Source: Arthrobacter gengyunqii (GTDB taxonomy: Bacteria > Actinomycetota > Actinomycetes > Actinomycetales > Micrococcaceae). From it: 64,000 nucleotides of DNA. The DNA is taken from NCBI RefSeq assembly GCF_023022985.1, contig NZ_CP095461.1, forward strand, positions 3,627,057 to 3,691,056, read 5' to 3'. The notes under the pieces are model-generated. The model was not told the DNA's origin, searched no databases, and saw only the letters and a list, made by a program, of their open reading frames with translations. Positions 18,586-27,358 of this stretch are shown here, piece by piece; position 1 is the stretch's first letter; every line of letters begins with the position of its first letter. The position numbers and the translations under genes are program-made.

Positions 18586-18727
18586 TTGTGAACCCACCTC
18601 CTTTGGGCTATACGGTCACGGCATTTCCGTAACAGGAGGTTCTTTTGCGTTGTCGTCCCGCCGGACCTGGGTGACCAGGGGGCAGGAAAAGCGTCGGCAA
18701 GGCCGACAGCACAGACCTAGCTAGTCT
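18586..18727 (-). promoter_or_regulatory. Leader and promoter region of the rpsF operon
   Basis: On the minus strand a -10-like TAGACT lies at 18722-18727. The leader contains a perfect 6-bp hairpin GTCGGC-N3-GCCGAC (18693-18707). Nearer the gene a small stem ACGG-AAATG-CCGT is followed by GACCG. S6:S18 autoregulatory leaders in other bacteria use a hairpin with a CCG bulge, so this could be one; the match is by eye only. Confidence 0.3.
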
Positions 18728-18756
18728 ACCGGACACCGGCAGGTGCTTCTGACGCT

Positions 18757-18791
18757 CCGGCTCCGACACCGGCACAGCACAGGCGTCGGAG
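18757..18791 (-). terminator. Hairpin after the M18 aminopeptidase gene
   Basis: GGCTCCGAC (18757-18765) pairs with GTCGGAGCC (18783-18791), extended by two further pairs inside. It lies 12 bp downstream of the aminopeptidase stop on the minus strand and ahead of the rpsF promoter. Confidence 0.5.
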
Positions 18792-18802
18792 CCCTTCCGG
18801 TG

Positions 18803-20077
18803 TCAGCGGATAAAGAACACTTCACTTACCTTCGCCAGATGGAACGGGTCCTGTACGCCGGCCATCTCACGGGCCGAATGCATGGACAGCAGCGGTATAC
18901 CGACGTCGACCGTGCGGATGCCCAGACGGGTGGCGGTCAGCGGCCCGATGGTGGACCCGCAGGGCATGGAATTGTGGGACACGAATTCCTGGTACGGGAT
19001 TCCGGCGTCGAGGCAGAGCTTCGCCCAGCGGGCCGCCCCGGGTGCGTCCGTGGTGTAGCGCTGGTTGGCATTGATTTTCAGCAGCGGTCCGCCGTTGAGC
19101 ACCGGGTGGTTGGCCGGATCATGGCGTTCAGCATAGTTGGGGTGCACCGCGTGGCCGGCGTCGGCGGAGATGCAGAAGGACGCCGCAAAGGCTTGCTGCC
19201 GGTCCGCTTCTGATCCGCCCAGCCCGGCAGTGATCCGGTTCAGCACGTCTTCCAGGAACGGACCTGCGGCACCTGACCGGCTCCCGCTGCCCACTTCTTC
19301 GTGGTCGAAAGCAGCCAGCACGGCGATGGAGCCATCCGTCTTCTGCTCTGCGGCGTCAATCAGCGCGGCAAGACCGGCGTGGACCGAGGACAGGTTGTCC
19401 AGCCGCCCCGAGGCGAAGAACTCATTCTCCGCACCAAAGGTCCGCGGCTCCTGGGTGTCTGCCGCCACGATGTCGTAGCCGCCGATATCCTCCGGGTTCA
19501 GGCCAGCCTTGGCGGCCAACAGGCCCACCAGGTCCGCGGCCGAGGGGTCCCCCAGGCCCCAGACCGGGTTCATATGCTGCTGCTTATCCAGTTTCAGGCC
19601 CTCGTTCACTGCGCGGTCCAGGTGGATGGCCAGCTGCGGGAACCGCATCAGCGGACCCGTTTCCACCAGCCGCTCCTCACCGTCCAGAGTGACCATGCGC
19701 CCGGCCAGCTGGAGTTCACGGTCCAGCCAGGAGTTCAGCAGCGGTCCTCCGTACACCTCCACGCCGGCCTGCAGCCAGCCAAACTTTCCAGTGGTGGGGC
19801 GGGGCTTGAGCTTGAAGGAGGGCGAATCCGTGTGGGTGCCCAGGATAGAGAAGCCCGTTCCGGTGCCGGCACCTTCGGGAACGATCCAGGCGATGAAGGC
19901 TCCGTCCCGCACCACGACGTACTTTCCCGGGTCGGCGGGCCATTGCCGGTCTTCGCCGAGCTCCGTGAACCCGGCGGCAGCGAGGCGGCGTGCACCCTCC
20001 CGCGCTGCGTGGAAGCTGGAGGGGGAGGCACTGACAAAGGCGCCAAGGTCGTGGATGTGATCCAATGCATCAGACAT
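18803..20077 (-). CDS. M18-family aspartyl aminopeptidase
   Basis: 424 aa from the ATG at 20077; the open frame continues 25 codons further upstream but that part does not look like the family. Metal-binding and catalytic regions of M18 peptidases are present: LGTHTDSPSFKLKPRP (zinc His and Asp), FDHEEVGSGS (Glu pair), SADAGHAVHPNY and PLLSMHSAREMAG. These cytosolic dinuclear-zinc enzymes remove acidic N-terminal residues from peptides. A terminator hairpin follows and two terminators precede the gene, so it is probably transcribed alone. Confidence 0.9.
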   Translation of the reverse strand: MSDALDHIHDLGAFVSASPSSFHAAREGARRLAAAGFTELGEDRQWPADPGKYVVVRDGAFIAWIVPEGAGTGTGFSILGTHTDSPSFKLKPRPTTGKFGWLQAGVEVYGGPLLNSWLDRELQLAGRMVTLDGEERLVETGPLMRFPQLAIHLDRAVNEGLKLDKQQHMNPVWGLGDPSAADLVGLLAAKAGLNPEDIGGYDIVAADTQEPRTFGAENEFFASGRLDNLSSVHAGLAALIDAAEQKTDGSIAVLAAFDHEEVGSGSRSGAAGPFLEDVLNRITAGLGGSEADRQQAFAASFCISADAGHAVHPNYAERHDPANHPVLNGGPLLKINANQRYTTDAPGAARWAKLCLDAGIPYQEFVSHNSMPCGSTIGPLTATRLGIRTVDVGIPLLSMHSAREMAGVQDPFHLAKVSEVFFIR

Positions 20078-20154
20078 GCTTCGATTCAACCAGAGCCAGC
20101 TCCGAGCGCGTAATAGCTGCCCGAATCCGTGCCCCGCGACCCGGTTAAACACAA

Positions 20155-20242
20155 AAACTCCCCGCTGTGGAGGAGTTTAGGTGCCCGGGAACGGGGATCC
20201 GGGGACGGAGGCTGCGGCCGTTCTTCCGCAGCCTCCGTCCCC
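20155..20242 (-). terminator. Tandem terminators after the ABC exporter genes
   Basis: A 17-bp perfect stem (20201-20217 with 20226-20242, loop 8) lies 15 bp after the permease stop. Further on in the minus direction a 7-bp hairpin AAACTCC/GGAGTTT (20155-20161 with 20172-20178) is followed by a T-rich run. Confidence 0.8.
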
Positions 20243-20256
20243 GAAGAATGGAGTCC

Positions 20257-21141
20257 CTAGACGTCGCTGCGTTTGGCCACGAACAGGGAGATGATCAGCA
20301 GCGCCACAGCCCAGGCCGCCATGACCAGGCCGCCTTCGAGGGCGGTGAGCTGCCCGGCTTCATCAGCTGGAATCAAAAGCATCCGATCCCCGGCGTTGGT
20401 GGGCAGGAAGCGGGCGGCGTCAGGAATCCAATCGGCCAGCCCCTGAATGAGGTTCACGATGATCACGGGAAAGACGAAGAACAGTCCAATGGCCGTCACC
20501 ACGCCGCCGGCAGTGTTGCGCAGGAGCGTGCCGATCCCCATGGAGATCACGGCGATGAACGCCAGATAGGTTCCGGTGTTCAGGACAGAGCGCAGCACTC
20601 CGTCGTCGGTCAGGGCAAACTCCATGCTTTCCGCGGCGAGGATTGGCTGGGCAATGAAGTAGGAGATAAATGCCGCGCCGGCACCCAGGACAAAGGCGAT
20701 GAGGGCAATCACGAGGTTCTTGGCCAGCAGGGCCGGAATGCGGGCGGGAACGGCCACCATGGTGGACCGGATCATGCCGGTGCCCCACTCAGAGGCGATC
20801 AGGACAACCGCCAGAGAGGCAATCAGCAGCTGGCCGAAGATATAGCCACTGGCCGGTGCCATCAGCGCCTGCTCCCGGAGCATGTCCATACTGCCGCCCA
20901 TCTGGCCCTGCATTTCCGGAGAAGCGTCCGCCATGAAGTCAACGGACACTGCTAACTGCCACGCATAAAGGGCGCTGAGCCCCACCATGACAACGAGCGT
21001 GATGGCCAGGAGGATCACGGTGGACGGCACGGTGGTGACCTTGATCCACTCCGAGCGCAGGATCCGCGCGAAGCTCAGGCCCGAGCCGTCCCGGCTTCGA
21101 GCCGGAGCCGGAGCCGGTGTTGGTGCTGTTTGGATGCTCAT
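20257..21141 (-). CDS. ABC-2-type exporter permease (pair A)
   Basis: 294 aa. A Pro/Ala-rich head leads into FARILRSEWIKVTTVPSTVI, the usual entry of ABC-2 permeases of this type, followed by six hydrophobic spans. The sequence is closely similar to the permease at 22299-23150 (shared FARxLxSExIK, TVPSTVILLA, GTGMIRSTMVAVPAR), so the two arose by duplication. Its ATPase lies 2 bp upstream. Such pairs export peptides, drugs or lipids; the substrate is not evident. Confidence 0.87.
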   Translation of the reverse strand: MSIQTAPTPAPAPARSRDGSGLSFARILRSEWIKVTTVPSTVILLAITLVVMVGLSALYAWQLAVSVDFMADASPEMQGQMGGSMDMLREQALMAPASGYIFGQLLIASLAVVLIASEWGTGMIRSTMVAVPARIPALLAKNLVIALIAFVLGAGAAFISYFIAQPILAAESMEFALTDDGVLRSVLNTGTYLAFIAVISMGIGTLLRNTAGGVVTAIGLFFVFPVIIVNLIQGLADWIPDAARFLPTNAGDRMLLIPADEAGQLTALEGGLVMAAWAVALLIISLFVAKRSDV

Positions 21142-21143
21142 GC

Positions 21144-22112
21144 TTACTTTCCTCCGCCGCTGATCAAAGTGGCCTCTGCTGCGGGCGCCGGGGACTGTGG
21201 CTGCTCGATGGCCTGTGACTGATATTCGACCTGGTCCCGGGTCAGTTCCATGTACGCCTCTTCGAGGGAGGACTGGCGGGGTGTCAGCTCATAGATCAGG
21301 ATTTGCCGGGCCAGGGCGGCCTCGGCGATGCTGCGCGGGTCCCGGCCGGTGATCTCCATCAGGTCCGGTTCCAGCTGTGTGAACGTGGTTTCCCGGTTCT
21401 CCAGTTCACGGCGCAGCTCGTCCGGCTGGTCGGTGCGCACCAGCGTGCGGATTTTGTCCTGCCCGGCGATGATCTCGGTGATCGGAGCGTCGGCAATGAT
21501 CCTTCCGCGGCCAATAACGATCAGGTGATCCGCGGTGACGGCCATTTCACTCATCAGGTGCGAGGAGAGGAAGACCGTGCGTCCTTCCGCAGCCAGGCCC
21601 TTGGCCAGGTTGCGGACCCAGAGGACACCCTCCGGGTCCAATCCGTTGACCGGCTCGTCAAAGATCAGTGTCTGGGGGTCACCCAGCAGCGCGACGGCGA
21701 TGCCCAGCCGCTGCCCCATGCCCAGTGAGAAGCCGCCCACCCGCCTCTTGGCCACCGGGCCAAGCCCGGTCAGTTCAATGACTTCGATAACCCGCTTGTT
21801 GGAAATCCCGTGGGTAGCGGCCAGGGCGCGCAGGTGGTTGTACGCCGAGCGCTTGGTGTGCACGGCCTTTGCATCCAGCAGGGCACCGACTTCGTGCAGG
21901 GGTGCCTTGTGCTGCCGATAGGGTTTGCCGTTGACGGTGACGGCGCCGCCGGTGGGACGGTCCAGGCCCACGATCATGCGCATGGTGGTGGATTTTCCGG
22001 CGCCGTTCGGGCCGAGAAAGCCGGTGACCTTGCCCGGCTGGACGGTAAAGGAAACGGTGTCGACGGCAGTTTTGGTGCCGTAACGTTTCGAGAGGCCTTG
22101 TGCCTCGATCAT
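21144..22112 (-). CDS. ABC exporter ATPase (pair A)
   Basis: 322 aa from the ATG at 22112, which has GAGG 7 nt upstream; an ATG ten codons earlier lacks one. Walker A GPNGAGKST, signature FSLGMGQRLG (a variant of LSGGQ), Walker B TLIFDEPVNGLD and the switch His in VFLSSHLMSEM are all present. A C-terminal regulatory part ends in a Pro/Glu-rich tail. It forms a pair with the permease directly downstream and is a close paralogue of the ATPase at 23147-24094. Confidence 0.9.
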   Translation of the reverse strand: MIEAQGLSKRYGTKTAVDTVSFTVQPGKVTGFLGPNGAGKSTTMRMIVGLDRPTGGAVTVNGKPYRQHKAPLHEVGALLDAKAVHTKRSAYNHLRALAATHGISNKRVIEVIELTGLGPVAKRRVGGFSLGMGQRLGIAVALLGDPQTLIFDEPVNGLDPEGVLWVRNLAKGLAAEGRTVFLSSHLMSEMAVTADHLIVIGRGRIIADAPITEIIAGQDKIRTLVRTDQPDELRRELENRETTFTQLEPDLMEITGRDPRSIAEAALARQILIYELTPRQSSLEEAYMELTRDQVEYQSQAIEQPQSPAPAAEATLISGGGK

Positions 22113-22298
22113 GGTGATCCTCACATATTGGGCGGAGTTCATTGGGCGGAGCAGAATTCTGGGGGGCTTCCCCTACCCTATGGGAGCGCAGGACCGCAGG
22201 CACCGTCCTAGAGGATGATCTCAGTGCTTTTCCGGGTCCTCCCGGAGGATGACTCAGGGAGGACCCTGAGGCCCCGGCGGCCCGGAGTCCGCCTGCGG

Positions 22299-23150
22299 TC
22301 AGACGTCCCGTTTTTTGAGGACGACGACGGCGGCGGCCAGGAGAACGACCGCCCAGCCGGCGAGGATCAGGCCGCCTTCCGCCTGGTTGAACTGGTCCGG
22401 CTGGACCTGTGTGGCCACCAGGGCCGTGGCGGCGTTGCTGGGTAGGAACCGGGCCGCGTCTTCCACCCAATCGGCGAGGCCGGAGAGCAGTCCGAGGATG
22501 ATGGGCAGGACAAAGAGTGCGCCGACGAGGGTCACCACTCCCCCGGCGGTGCTGCGCAGCAGGGCACCGATGGCCACGCCCATGACGGCGATCAGGGCCA
22601 GCACCGTTCCGGTGTTGATGATGGAGGGCAGCACCCCCTCGGCGTCCAGCCCGAAGTCCAGGTCGGATCCGGACAGGATCGGCTGAGCTACCAGATAGGT
22701 GACGAAGGCTGCCGCAATGCCGAGAACGAAGGCAATGAGGGTGATCACCAGGGTCTTGGCCAGCAGCGCGGGAGTGCGGGTGGGCACTGCCACCATTGTG
22801 GTGCGGATCATGCCGGTGGTGTACTCCGATCCAATCAGCACCACGGCCAGGGCGGCGATCAGCAGCTGGCCGAACGGCAGCCCGGACGCCGGAATGTCAT
22901 AGGCCAGACTCTGTGCCGAAGTTCCGAATCCCTCGGGCGGTCCGGCCGCCGGATCATTCACCAGTTGGACCGTGCCCCAGGCGACCAGGGCGCCCAGGCC
23001 AACCATCACTGCGAAGCTCACCGCCAGCAGGATAACGGTGGAGGGGACCGTGGCGGTCTTGATCAGCTCGGAGTGCAGCACCCGCGCAAACGTGATCCGT
23101 CCGGGGCCGGAACTCCGGGGACTCCGTGCGGCCGTTGCTGCTGTGCTCAT
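22299..23150 (-). CDS. ABC-2-type exporter permease (pair B)
   Basis: 283 aa with six hydrophobic spans. Its start overlaps the stop of the ATPase upstream by 4 bp (ATGA), so translation is coupled. Many blocks match the pair A permease: ITFARVLHSELIKTATVPST, GTGMIRTTMVAVPTR, LRSTAGGVVTLVG. It lacks the longer periplasmic insert with MADASPEMQG found in pair A, a place where the two could differ in substrate. Confidence 0.87.
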   Translation of the reverse strand: MSTAATAARSPRSSGPGRITFARVLHSELIKTATVPSTVILLAVSFAVMVGLGALVAWGTVQLVNDPAAGPPEGFGTSAQSLAYDIPASGLPFGQLLIAALAVVLIGSEYTTGMIRTTMVAVPTRTPALLAKTLVITLIAFVLGIAAAFVTYLVAQPILSGSDLDFGLDAEGVLPSIINTGTVLALIAVMGVAIGALLRSTAGGVVTLVGALFVLPIILGLLSGLADWVEDAARFLPSNAATALVATQVQPDQFNQAEGGLILAGWAVVLLAAAVVVLKKRDV

Positions 23151-24094
23151 GGCTGTTGTCCTTCTCCGGCCGGCAGATAGGGTGCGGTCCTCTGCTGTGA
23201 CTGGTACTCAACCTCGCCGCCGGTCAGCTCCATGTAGGCGTCCTCCAGGGAGACCTGCTGCGGGGTGAGCTCGGTAATGAGGATTCCCCGGGAAAGCGCC
23301 GCTTCCGCAATGCTGCGGGTAGTCAGGCCCAGGATCTCCAACTGGTCCTCGGCCTGCCTGTGCACTTCCACTCCCGCCGACCCCACGGCGGCCGTCAACG
23401 CATCGGCGTCATCGGTGCGCACCAAAATGCTCTCCCGGGTACTGCCGGCAATCACCTCGTCGATGGGAGCATCGGCCAGGATCCTCCCGCGGCCAATCAC
23501 GATCAGATGGTCTGCGGTCACCGCCATTTCGCTCATCAGATGAGAGGAGATGAAAATCGTGCGGCCTTCGGCGGCCAAGCCCCGGACCAGGTAGCGCACC
23601 CATTTCACGCCTTCCGGATCCAGTCCGTTAACCGGTTCATCCAGGATCAGGGTTTGCGGGTCCCCCAGCAGCGCCGCCGCAATGCCCAGCCGCTGTCCCA
23701 TGCCCATCGAGAACCCGCCAACCCGTTTCCTGGCCGCAGATCCGAGGCCGGTGAGTTCAATGACCTCGTTGACCCGTGAAGTGGGGATGCCCTCGGTGGC
23801 GGCCATCGCCCGCAGATGGTTGTAGGCGGTGCGCTTGGGGTGGACTGCCTTTGCCTCCAGCAGGGCGCCCACCTCATGCAGCGGCGACCGGTGCCTGGCA
23901 TACGGTTTCCCGTTGACGGTCACCGAGCCGCCGGTGGGCAGGTCCAGGCCGACAATCATCCTCATGGTGGTGGATTTCCCGGCACCGTTGGGTCCAAGGA
24001 ATCCGGTGACCCTTCCCGGCTGGACCGAAAAGGTGATGCCGTCGACGGCGGTCTTGTTCCCAAAGCGCTTGGCGAGTTCGCGTGCCTCAATCAT
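23147..24094 (-). CDS. ABC exporter ATPase (pair B)
   Basis: 315 aa. Walker A GPNGAGKST, signature FSMGMGQRLG, Walker B TLILDEPVNGLDPEG and H-loop FISSHLMSEM. GAGG precedes the ATG with normal spacing. The first 230 residues are nearly identical to the pair A ATPase; divergence is concentrated at the C-terminus. The unit ATPase-permease occurs twice in tandem on the same strand, with a 186-bp gap that could hold a separate promoter for pair A. Confidence 0.9.
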   Translation of the reverse strand: MIEARELAKRFGNKTAVDGITFSVQPGRVTGFLGPNGAGKSTTMRMIVGLDLPTGGSVTVNGKPYARHRSPLHEVGALLEAKAVHPKRTAYNHLRAMAATEGIPTSRVNEVIELTGLGSAARKRVGGFSMGMGQRLGIAAALLGDPQTLILDEPVNGLDPEGVKWVRYLVRGLAAEGRTIFISSHLMSEMAVTADHLIVIGRGRILADAPIDEVIAGSTRESILVRTDDADALTAAVGSAGVEVHRQAEDQLEILGLTTRSIAEAALSRGILITELTPQQVSLEDAYMELTGGEVEYQSQQRTAPYLPAGEGQQP

Positions 24095-24139
24095 GGTGTG
24101 TCCTCACACTTGGTGTCTCCATCTTGGAGCCTCGGGCTC

Positions 24140-24985
24140 CTAGCGGGAACTCACCGACTCAAACTTCCTCACGGCAAGCGGAACAAAAATGAGCAGCATC
24201 ACTGCCGATCCGATCAAAACCGTGGCCACCGCGTGCTGCATGGGCCAGGTGTCGGGTACCGGCGTGGTTCCAAGGTTGCCAAACAGCTCGCGCACAGCCT
24301 GCACCAGGGCTGAGACGGGGTTCCAGTCCGCGAAGATGCGCAGCGGCGTGGGCAGCGTGGAACTCTGCACGAAGGCATTGGAAATAAAGGTGATCGGAAA
24401 CAGGATCATGAAGGAGGCATTGTTGATGGTTTCCGGGGTGCGGACGGCCATGCCGAGAAGGGCCATGACCCAGCTGAAGGAGTAAGAGAAGAGCAGCAGG
24501 AGTCCCACCGCAGACAGGAAGGACGGGAAGGACGTGTTGACCCGCCAGCCCACCAGCAGCCCTGTGCCCATCATGATCAGCACGGAAATCCCGTTGAGTG
24601 CCAGGTCAGAGTTGGTCCGGCCGATCAACACCGCGGACGGGCTCATGGGCAGGGTGCGGAACCGGTCAATAATGCCTTCCTTGAGGTCTTGGGCCATGGC
24701 GGCGCCGGAGAAGGTGGAGCCGAACACCACGGTCTGGGCAAAGATTCCGGCCATCAGGTACTGCGTGTAGTCGGTCCCGGCGACGCTGATGGATCCGCCG
24801 TAGACCTGGCTGAACAACAAAACAAACATCACCGGCTGCAGGACGGCGAAGATGATCATGTCGGGAGACCGCTTGATCTTGATCAGGTTGCGCTTGGTGA
24901 CCGTCCATCCGTCCCCGGCCCAGTTGGCTGCGGCTGAGGTGCCGCGGCCCGCCGCGGCGGGAAGCCGGGTTGTTGCCGCACTCAT
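24140..24985 (-). CDS. DrrB-like ABC-2 exporter permease
   Basis: 281 aa with six hydrophobic spans. The motifs KRNLIKIKRSPDMIIFAVLQ, MAGIFAQTVVFGSTFSG, DLKEGIIDRFRTLPMSPSAV and the C-terminal NPVSALVQAVRELFGN are typical of the daunorubicin-resistance DrrB family. Its ATG overlaps the stop of the DrrA-like ATPase by 4 bp. The pair probably exports hydrophobic drugs or lipids. It is not a close relative of the two duplicated ABC pairs just downstream. Confidence 0.88.
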   Translation of the reverse strand: MSAATTRLPAAAGRGTSAAANWAGDGWTVTKRNLIKIKRSPDMIIFAVLQPVMFVLLFSQVYGGSISVAGTDYTQYLMAGIFAQTVVFGSTFSGAAMAQDLKEGIIDRFRTLPMSPSAVLIGRTNSDLALNGISVLIMMGTGLLVGWRVNTSFPSFLSAVGLLLLFSYSFSWVMALLGMAVRTPETINNASFMILFPITFISNAFVQSSTLPTPLRIFADWNPVSALVQAVRELFGNLGTTPVPDTWPMQHAVATVLIGSAVMLLIFVPLAVRKFESVSSR

Positions 24986-26031
24986 TGGCGCGCTCCTTCC
25001 TTGTGCTTGGCTCCGGTTCCTGCCGGATCCGGCACTTCCTCGGCGGGCCGGCCGGTCAGCTGAAGGAACACGTCGTCGAGGGTGGGCCGCCGGATGCCGG
25101 CGTCGTGCAGTCCGATGTCCTGGGACTGAAGATCGGTGAGGACGAGTTGCAGGGAGGCCGGGCCGTTCTGAACCGCCACTTCCAGGGTCCGGCCGTCCTC
25201 GGCGGTGTGCGGTGCAGCGGATCCGTGCCGGGCGAGAATGGCCCGCGCCGCGCCGGCGTCATTCCCGTCCATCAGCGCCACCGCCACGCTGTGGCCGCCG
25301 ATCCGGGACTTCAGCTGGTCCGAGGTGCCCTCGGCTATCACCACGCCGTGGTCGATGACGGCCACGGAGTCCGCAAGCTGGTCCGCTTCTTCAAGGTATT
25401 GCGTGGTCAGCAGCAGCGTGGTGCCGGCGGCAACGAGGTCCTTGATCACCTGCCACAGGGCCAGGCGGCTGCGCGGGTCCAGGCCGGTGGTCGGTTCATC
25501 CAGGAACAGGACCCGGGGACTGTTGACCAGGGCGCCGGCCAGGTCCAGCCGCCGGCGCATCCCGCCGGAATAGCCCTTCACCGGCCGGTTGCCGGCATCC
25601 GTCAGTTCGAACATGTCGATCAAATCCGCGGCCCGTGTCCGGGCCTCTTTGGCGGACAGGTGGTAGAGCCGGCCCACCATCCGCAGGTTTTCCTGGCCGG
25701 TGAGGTTTTCATCAACGGCGGCATATTGGCCTGAGACGCCAATGATGCGCCGCACTTCCTTGGGCTCGGACAGCACGTCGATGCCGTCGATGCTCAGCGT
25801 CCCGGCATCGGGTTTGATCAGGGTGGTGAGGACCTTGACGGCCGTGGTTTTTCCGGCACCATTGGGACCCAGCAGCGCCATGACGGTGCCTTCCGGCACG
25901 GCAATGTTCAGCCCGTCCAGTGCGCGGACCGGTCCTGACTTGGACGAATAGACCTTGGTGACACCCTGCGCCGAAATCAGCGGGGGGACGGGGGAAGGCA
26001 GCCCCGAAGGAGTCGGAGGGGAAGTGGACAT
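24982..26031 (-). CDS. DrrA-like ABC exporter ATPase
   Basis: 349 aa. Walker A GPNGAGKTT, signature YSGGMRRRLDLAGAL, Walker B VLFLDEPTTGLDPRSR, H-loop LLLTTQYLEEAD; the last two are characteristic of DrrA-type ATPases. The C-terminal RPTLDDVFLQLTGR is also a DrrA-family feature that regulates ATP use. No ribosome binding site is evident before the ATG; a TAGGGT lies 23 bp upstream, so the message may have a very short leader. Confidence 0.9.
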   Translation of the reverse strand: MSTSPPTPSGLPSPVPPLISAQGVTKVYSSKSGPVRALDGLNIAVPEGTVMALLGPNGAGKTTAVKVLTTLIKPDAGTLSIDGIDVLSEPKEVRRIIGVSGQYAAVDENLTGQENLRMVGRLYHLSAKEARTRAADLIDMFELTDAGNRPVKGYSGGMRRRLDLAGALVNSPRVLFLDEPTTGLDPRSRLALWQVIKDLVAAGTTLLLTTQYLEEADQLADSVAVIDHGVVIAEGTSDQLKSRIGGHSVAVALMDGNDAGAARAILARHGSAAPHTAEDGRTLEVAVQNGPASLQLVLTDLQSQDIGLHDAGIRRPTLDDVFLQLTGRPAEEVPDPAGTGAKHKEGARQ

Positions 26032-26117
26032 CGTTCGAAACTAGACCCTACGTCAGCCTTCGGAACCCCCTTTGCGGACAGGTGCGGTCCGCGGGTGAAC
26101 CTTCCCTTTGCACGGCA

Positions 26118-27344
26118 TCACGAAGCCTTGGCTGAGACCTTCTCCTCTTCCGCTGCGGCCGGGGCGAAGATGATGGAAACCAGCATGGCTGCGCCCACCA
26201 GCAGGAGAGAGTTGCGGATGCCCCAGTGCTCGCCCAGGAAGCCGAGGACCGGTGGTCCCACGAAGAAGGCGGTGTAGCCGATGGTGGAAACCACCGAGAC
26301 CCGGGCGGCAGCGTGGGCGGGGTCTTCGCCGGCGGCGGACATGCCCATGGGGAAGCCCAGTGCCGCCCCGATCCCCCACAGCACGGCGCCGGCGGCAGCC
26401 AGCGGAAGGTTCGGTGCCAGGACGAAGACCAGCAGGCCCACCAGCGAGGCGCCCGTGCAGATACGCAGCGCCGGCACGCGGCCCAACCTGTCGATCAGCC
26501 GGGTGCCGAACCACCGCGTCAGGGTCATCGCGGCCACAAAGACGGCGAACATCACGGCGCCGGTGGACTCGCTGGTTCCCAGCCCGTCCACGGTGGCCTT
26601 GGCCACCCAGTCATTGGCGGCCCCTTCGGTCAGCGCTGCACCCAGGACCACGACGCCGATGAGCAGCGTGCGTCCTTCTTTCCAGGCGCCGAAGCGGGAC
26701 GGCAACACCCGCGTGCCGGCCGAGTCGGTGTGAGGGGGCTCGTGCGGAATCTGCAGGAAGTTGCGCGGCACGATCAGCACCACGACGCAGACGATGGTCA
26801 GGATGCCCAGCAGATGCAGGGACAAGGAGACGCCCAGGGCGGACAACCCGGCGCCGATCAGGGCTCCCACAAAGGATCCTCCGCTGAAGGCGGCGTGGAA
26901 TCTGGGCATGATGTTCCGCCTCAGACGGCGTTCGACGTCGGCACCCTCAAGGTTCATGGCCACGTCCCAGCCGGCAATCCCCACGCCAAAGATCAGCAGG
27001 CCGGCCGCGGTCAGCGGAATGGAGCCAAGGTACAGTCCGGCGGCAATGATCAGGGAAGCGGCCGACGTCGTGATGCCCCCGGCGCGGACAGTGCCGGCGG
27101 TGCCGATCCGCTGTGCCACCGACCCTGCCAGCGGAAGTGCCGCCACAGAGCCGATGGCAGAAAAGAGCAGCAACAGCCCCACGCCGGCCGCACCGATGCC
27201 GAGGTCCTGGGCGGCGGCCGGAATGCGTGCCGCCCAGCTGGCAAAGACGAGGCCGTTGAGGCCAAAAACCACGAAAACGGCAATCAGTGCCTTATTGAGG
27301 ACGGTCTCTGTTCGGACAGTGTTTGTCGGGTTCTTTTCGGTCAC
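26118..27344 (-). CDS. MFS transporter (YbjJ-like)
   Basis: 408 aa from a GTG at 27344, 14 bp after the ABC-F stop. Twelve hydrophobic spans. The N-terminal VFGLNGLVFASWAARIPAAA and the mid-protein GWDVAMNLEGADVERRLRR with IMPRFHAAFSGG are typical of the YbjJ branch, sometimes labelled sugar or fucose-permease-like. The short spacing suggests co-transcription with the ABC-F gene upstream. Substrate unknown. Confidence 0.82.
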   Translation of the reverse strand: MTEKNPTNTVRTETVLNKALIAVFVVFGLNGLVFASWAARIPAAAQDLGIGAAGVGLLLLFSAIGSVAALPLAGSVAQRIGTAGTVRAGGITTSAASLIIAAGLYLGSIPLTAAGLLIFGVGIAGWDVAMNLEGADVERRLRRNIMPRFHAAFSGGSFVGALIGAGLSALGVSLSLHLLGILTIVCVVVLIVPRNFLQIPHEPPHTDSAGTRVLPSRFGAWKEGRTLLIGVVVLGAALTEGAANDWVAKATVDGLGTSESTGAVMFAVFVAAMTLTRWFGTRLIDRLGRVPALRICTGASLVGLLVFVLAPNLPLAAAGAVLWGIGAALGFPMGMSAAGEDPAHAAARVSVVSTIGYTAFFVGPPVLGFLGEHWGIRNSLLLVGAAMLVSIIFAPAAAEEEKVSAKAS

Positions 27345-27358
27345 GGCAATATTGTCCC

